Assembly: GCA_014378345.1 (NCBI GenBank)
Contig: JACMNW010000144.1
Coordinates: 1 to 6,780 of the forward strand
DNA length: 6,780 nt
From: Pseudorhodobacter sp.
GTDB taxonomy: Bacteria; Pseudomonadota; Alphaproteobacteria; Rhodobacterales; Rhodobacteraceae
Reading direction: 5' to 3'
Part shown: positions 4,696 to 6,780 of the stretch, piece by piece
Position numbering within the stretch: the stretch's first letter is position 1
Layout: each line of letters starts with the position of its first letter
Made by a program: the position numbers and the translations under genes
The notes under the pieces: generated by a model
What the model saw: only the letters and a program-made list of their open reading frames with translations
The model's database searches: none
What the model was told of the DNA's origin: nothing

Positions 4696-5094
4696 TTAAT
4701 ACGGTTCCAACACGCAAAGACCGTCTTCGATTTTGAAAGCCATAAAGAACTGTGTGGCATCCGGGTTCGTTTCGCCAAACGGCAATGCAATATCCGAAAA
4801 CGCGACAATTATCTGTGTGGCAGCGGGCATAGGTGGCATGATTTGCAGCACTGCATAACTGTCGCACAGATGCTGCATATCCGCGATCGACGCTTCAAAA
4901 TCCATCGTGCCGCCCGCCTTGGCAATGGCCGGGGCCAGAAAGCGAAAGCGGTAAATCGCCAAATCACCGGACGCGGCATCAACTATTACCTCTTGCAAGG
5001 TCACCACCTGGCTGGATGGCACCGCGAAGGGCGCATCACTGCCGGGCAGGGTCACCCTGCCTTGGTCTTGCATTGGGAACAGGACATCAGTCAT
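4696..5094 (-). CDS. DUF6497-like protein downstream of pccB
   Basis: A 132-residue protein resembling, from memory, the Rhodobacterales family DUF6497, some members of which have been loosely annotated as acetolactate synthase; I see no ThDP-enzyme motifs to support that name. Recognisable blocks are VPSSQVVTLQEVIVDAA, YRFRFLAPAIAKAGGT, DFEASIADMQHLCDSYAV, QIIVAFSDIALPFGE and ATQFFMAFKIEDG. No signal peptide or membrane segment is present with this start. The ATG at 5094 is preferred over a GTG at 5106 because GGTGG lies 8 bases upstream. That ribosome site directly follows the pccB stop codon, leaving 15 bases between the genes, so the two should be co-transcribed and perhaps translationally coupled. 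A terminator follows. Its constant place next to pccB suggests a link to propionyl-CoA carboxylase, but nothing in the sequence shows the mechanism. Confidence 0.8.
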   Translation of the reverse strand: MTDVLFPMQDQGRVTLPGSDAPFAVPSSQVVTLQEVIVDAASGDLAIYRFRFLAPAIAKAGGTMDFEASIADMQHLCDSYAVLQIMPPMPAATQIIVAFSDIALPFGETNPDATQFFMAFKIEDGLCVLEPY

Positions 5095-5109
5095 CAAAAA
5101 AACCACCGC

Positions 5110-6642
5110 CTAAAGAGGAATATTATCGTGTTTTTTCCATGGGTTGACCAGCTTTTTGCCCCTGAGCGCCGCAAACGCCCTTGCCACGCGGCGGCGGGTG
5201 GAATGGGGCAGGATCACCTCGTCAATAAAGCCTTTTTCGGCTGCCACAAAGGGGTTGGCAAAGCGGTCTTCATAGTCTTTTACCCGCCCTGCGATCTTTT
5301 CCACATCGCCAAGTTCACTGCGATACAAAATTTCAACCGCCCCCTTTGCCCCCATCACCGCCACCTCTGCCGTGGGCCACGCATAGTTGAAATCGCCGCG
5401 CAGATGCTTGGATGACATCACAACATAGGCCCCACCATAGGTCTTGCGCGTCAGCACCGTTACCTTGGGCACCGTTGCCTCGGCGTAGGCAAACAACAGT
5501 TTGGCCCCATGCTTGATCACACCGCCCAGTTCTTGCGTCACACCGGGCAGAAACCCGGGCACATCCACCAAAGTCAGAATTGGTATTTCAAACGCATCAC
5601 AAAACCGCACAAACCGTGCAGCCTTGCGGGAGGCATCAATATCCAGACAGCCTGCCAAAACCATCGGCTGATTGGCAACCACGCCCACCGATTGCCCTTC
5701 GATCCGAATGAACCCGGTCACGATGTTGGCCGCAAACGCGGCCTGAATTTCAAAGAAATCACCTTCATCCGCCAGTTTGGTGATCAGTTCCTTCATATCA
5801 TAGGGCTGGTTTGGATTGTCCGGGATCAGCGTATCAAGCGACATCTCTACCCGTGCCGGATCATCAAAGAACGGGCGCACAGGCGCCTTTTCGCGGTTGC
5901 TCAGGGGCAGAAAATCAAACAGCCTGCGGGTTTCGGCCAAAGCCTCGACATCATTCTCGAACGCGCCGTCGGCCACGGATGATTTCTTGGTATGGGTCGA
6001 TGCCCCCCCCAATTCTTCTGCCGTGACCACCTCATTTGTGACGGTTTTCACCACATCGGGGCCGGTGACGAACATGTAAGAGCTGTCTTTCACCATAAAG
6101 ATGAAATCCGTCATCGCGGGGGAATACACCGCCCCGCCCGCGCAGGGCCCCATGATCAGGCTGATTTGCGGCACCACGCCGGATGCCAGCACATTGCGTT
6201 GAAAAACCTCGGCATAGCCTGCCAAACTGGCCACACCTTCCTGTATCCGCGCGCCACCGCTATCGTTCATGCCAATCACCGGCGCGCCGTTCTGCATCGC
6301 CATATCCATGATCTTGCAGATTTTTTTGGAATGTGTTTCGGATAAAGACCCACCAAACACCGTGAAATCCTGTGAAAACACATAAACCATGCGACCGTTG
6401 ATCGTACCCCAGCCTGTGATCACGCCGTCCCCTGCCGGGCGATCCGCCTCCATCCCGAAATCGGTACAACGGTGCACAACGAACATATCGAATTCTTCGA
6501 ACGACCCATCGTCTAACAGCAGTTCAATCCGCTCACGCGCGGTCAGCTTGCCCTTTGCATGTTGCGCGTCCACCCGGCGCTGGCCGCCACCACTGCGAGC
6601 CTGAACGCGCCTAGTTTCCAGCTGTTGCAATATGTCATTCAT
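5110..6642 (-). CDS. pccB: Propionyl-CoA carboxylase beta subunit (carboxyltransferase)
   Basis: This subunit transfers the carboxyl group from carboxybiotin on PccA to propionyl-CoA, with PccA, in the cytoplasm. The 510 residues, the usual family length, cover the two crotonase-like halves. Seen in the N-half: KGKLTARERIELLLD (30-44), FSQDFTVFGGSLSE (89-102), MNDSGGARIQEGV (125-137) and the oxyanion-hole segment GPCAGGAVYSPAMTDF (165-180). In the C-half: LVDVPGFLPGVTQE (358-371), TRKTYGGAYVVMSSKHL (398-414), then GDFNYAWPTAEVAVMGAKG (416-434), and the typical end KKHDNIPL. Asp417 appears to match the acyl-CoA selectivity aspartate known in actinobacterial PccB/AccD5 (Asp422/Asp437), which fits propionyl rather than acetyl specificity. 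The ATG at 6642 is chosen because the upstream TTG (6708) adds an untypical 22-residue stretch; GGGA lies 6 bases before the ATG. It is first in its operon, with the DUF6497-like gene next. A run of eight G lies within codons 211-214. Confidence 0.97.
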   Translation of the reverse strand: MNDILQQLETRRVQARSGGGQRRVDAQHAKGKLTARERIELLLDDGSFEEFDMFVVHRCTDFGMEADRPAGDGVITGWGTINGRMVYVFSQDFTVFGGSLSETHSKKICKIMDMAMQNGAPVIGMNDSGGARIQEGVASLAGYAEVFQRNVLASGVVPQISLIMGPCAGGAVYSPAMTDFIFMVKDSSYMFVTGPDVVKTVTNEVVTAEELGGASTHTKKSSVADGAFENDVEALAETRRLFDFLPLSNREKAPVRPFFDDPARVEMSLDTLIPDNPNQPYDMKELITKLADEGDFFEIQAAFAANIVTGFIRIEGQSVGVVANQPMVLAGCLDIDASRKAARFVRFCDAFEIPILTLVDVPGFLPGVTQELGGVIKHGAKLLFAYAEATVPKVTVLTRKTYGGAYVVMSSKHLRGDFNYAWPTAEVAVMGAKGAVEILYRSELGDVEKIAGRVKDYEDRFANPFVAAEKGFIDEVILPHSTRRRVARAFAALRGKKLVNPWKKHDNIPL

Positions 6643-6712
6643 CGGGCGTCCCGTGGCTTGCGTGGGGCAGCCTAGCCGCGCGCCCCTGGAACGGAAAGCG
6701 AAATTCAATCGG

Positions 6713-6735
6713 TTTGCAACGACCCCATGCGCAAA
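6713..6735. promoter_or_regulatory. Candidate PccR/ScfR-type operator upstream of pccB
   Basis: TTTGCAAC (6713-6720) and TGCGCAAA (6728-6735) form an inverted repeat with TTTGC/GCAAA ends, centred about 80 bases before the pccB start codon. From memory, the propionyl-CoA regulator PccR of Rhodobacter sphaeroides (ScfR family, related to RamB) recognises paired TTTGCAAA elements 4 bases apart in the pccB promoter. The match here is imperfect (7/8 and 6/8) and the spacing is 7, so this is an inference. No clear -35/-10 pair is seen nearby. Confidence 0.45.
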
Positions 6736-6780
6736 CTGCAGGGCCCATGGTGGCGATATCCATTACCGAACCGCATCCCA

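Noticed and set aside
4184..4867. A 227-residue minus-strand open frame
   Set aside because: It overlaps the DUF6497-like end, two terminators and the small lipoprotein gene in another frame; cysteine- and arginine-rich composition indicates a shadow.
4624..5415. A 263-residue open frame on the plus strand
   Set aside because: It runs antisense through the DUF6497-like gene and the 3' end of pccB, is rich in His/Arg/Gln as shadows are, and has no family resemblance.
6640..6763. A minus-strand frame from an ATG near 6763 whose TGA overlaps the pccB start
   Set aside because: About 40 codons, no ribosome site, no recognisable composition, and it would place the likely operator inside coding sequence.
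6747..6780. A plus-strand ATG at 6747 that could begin a divergent gene at the right edge
   Set aside because: Only 34 bases are visible and the AGGG upstream is too close to the ATG; nothing identifies a protein.
1..6780. Search for mobile elements, CRISPR arrays, tRNA/rRNA genes, phage or defence genes
   Set aside because: No terminal inverted repeats with target duplications, spaced repeats, RNA gene signatures or matching protein motifs were seen; the region reads as ordinary core metabolism.

Overview
The window looks like a chromosomal segment of a marine alphaproteobacterium of the Rhodobacterales (Roseobacter group). The carboxylase and mutase sequences read like roseobacter proteins, G+C is moderate, and the order pccB, small genes, pccA, small gene, methylmalonyl-CoA mutase is the one I recall for Ruegeria pomeroyi and Rhodobacter sphaeroides. 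Genus and species cannot be read from the sequence.

Layout from right to left, the direction in which most genes are transcribed. Positions 6780-6643 hold the pccB upstream region with a TTTGC/GCAAA inverted repeat. pccB (propionyl-CoA carboxylase beta) runs 6642-5110, followed closely by a DUF6497-like gene (5094-4696) and a hairpin with a T-rich tail (4572-4543). A 45-residue lipoprotein gene follows (4487-4350), with its own candidate promoter and a strong hairpin after its stop. Then come an unrecognised 132-residue protein (4190-3792), a 322-base gap rich in small repeats, and a 66-residue glycine-zipper lipoprotein (3469-3269). A very convincing intrinsic terminator (3222-3187) comes next, and only 37 bases later pccA (propionyl-CoA carboxylase alpha, biotinylated) at 3149-1146. 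On the plus strand, convergent with pccA, lies a periplasmic DUF4174 protein (623-1060). At the left edge is the N-terminal third of methylmalonyl-CoA mutase (524-1, minus strand, cut by the window).

Functionally this is the propionyl-CoA to succinyl-CoA route. PccA and PccB form the biotin-dependent carboxylase that makes (S)-methylmalonyl-CoA. An epimerase encoded elsewhere converts it to the (R) form, and the B12-dependent mutase rearranges that to succinyl-CoA. The route serves propionate, odd-chain fatty acid, branched amino acid and DMSP-derived C3 metabolism, and the ethylmalonyl-CoA pathway during acetate growth.

No mobile element, CRISPR, phage, RNA gene or toxin system is visible. 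The less ordinary content is the set of small genes wedged between the two carboxylase subunits, the terminators that split what looks like one operon into several units, and several short repeats in the intergenic regions that resemble operator sites.
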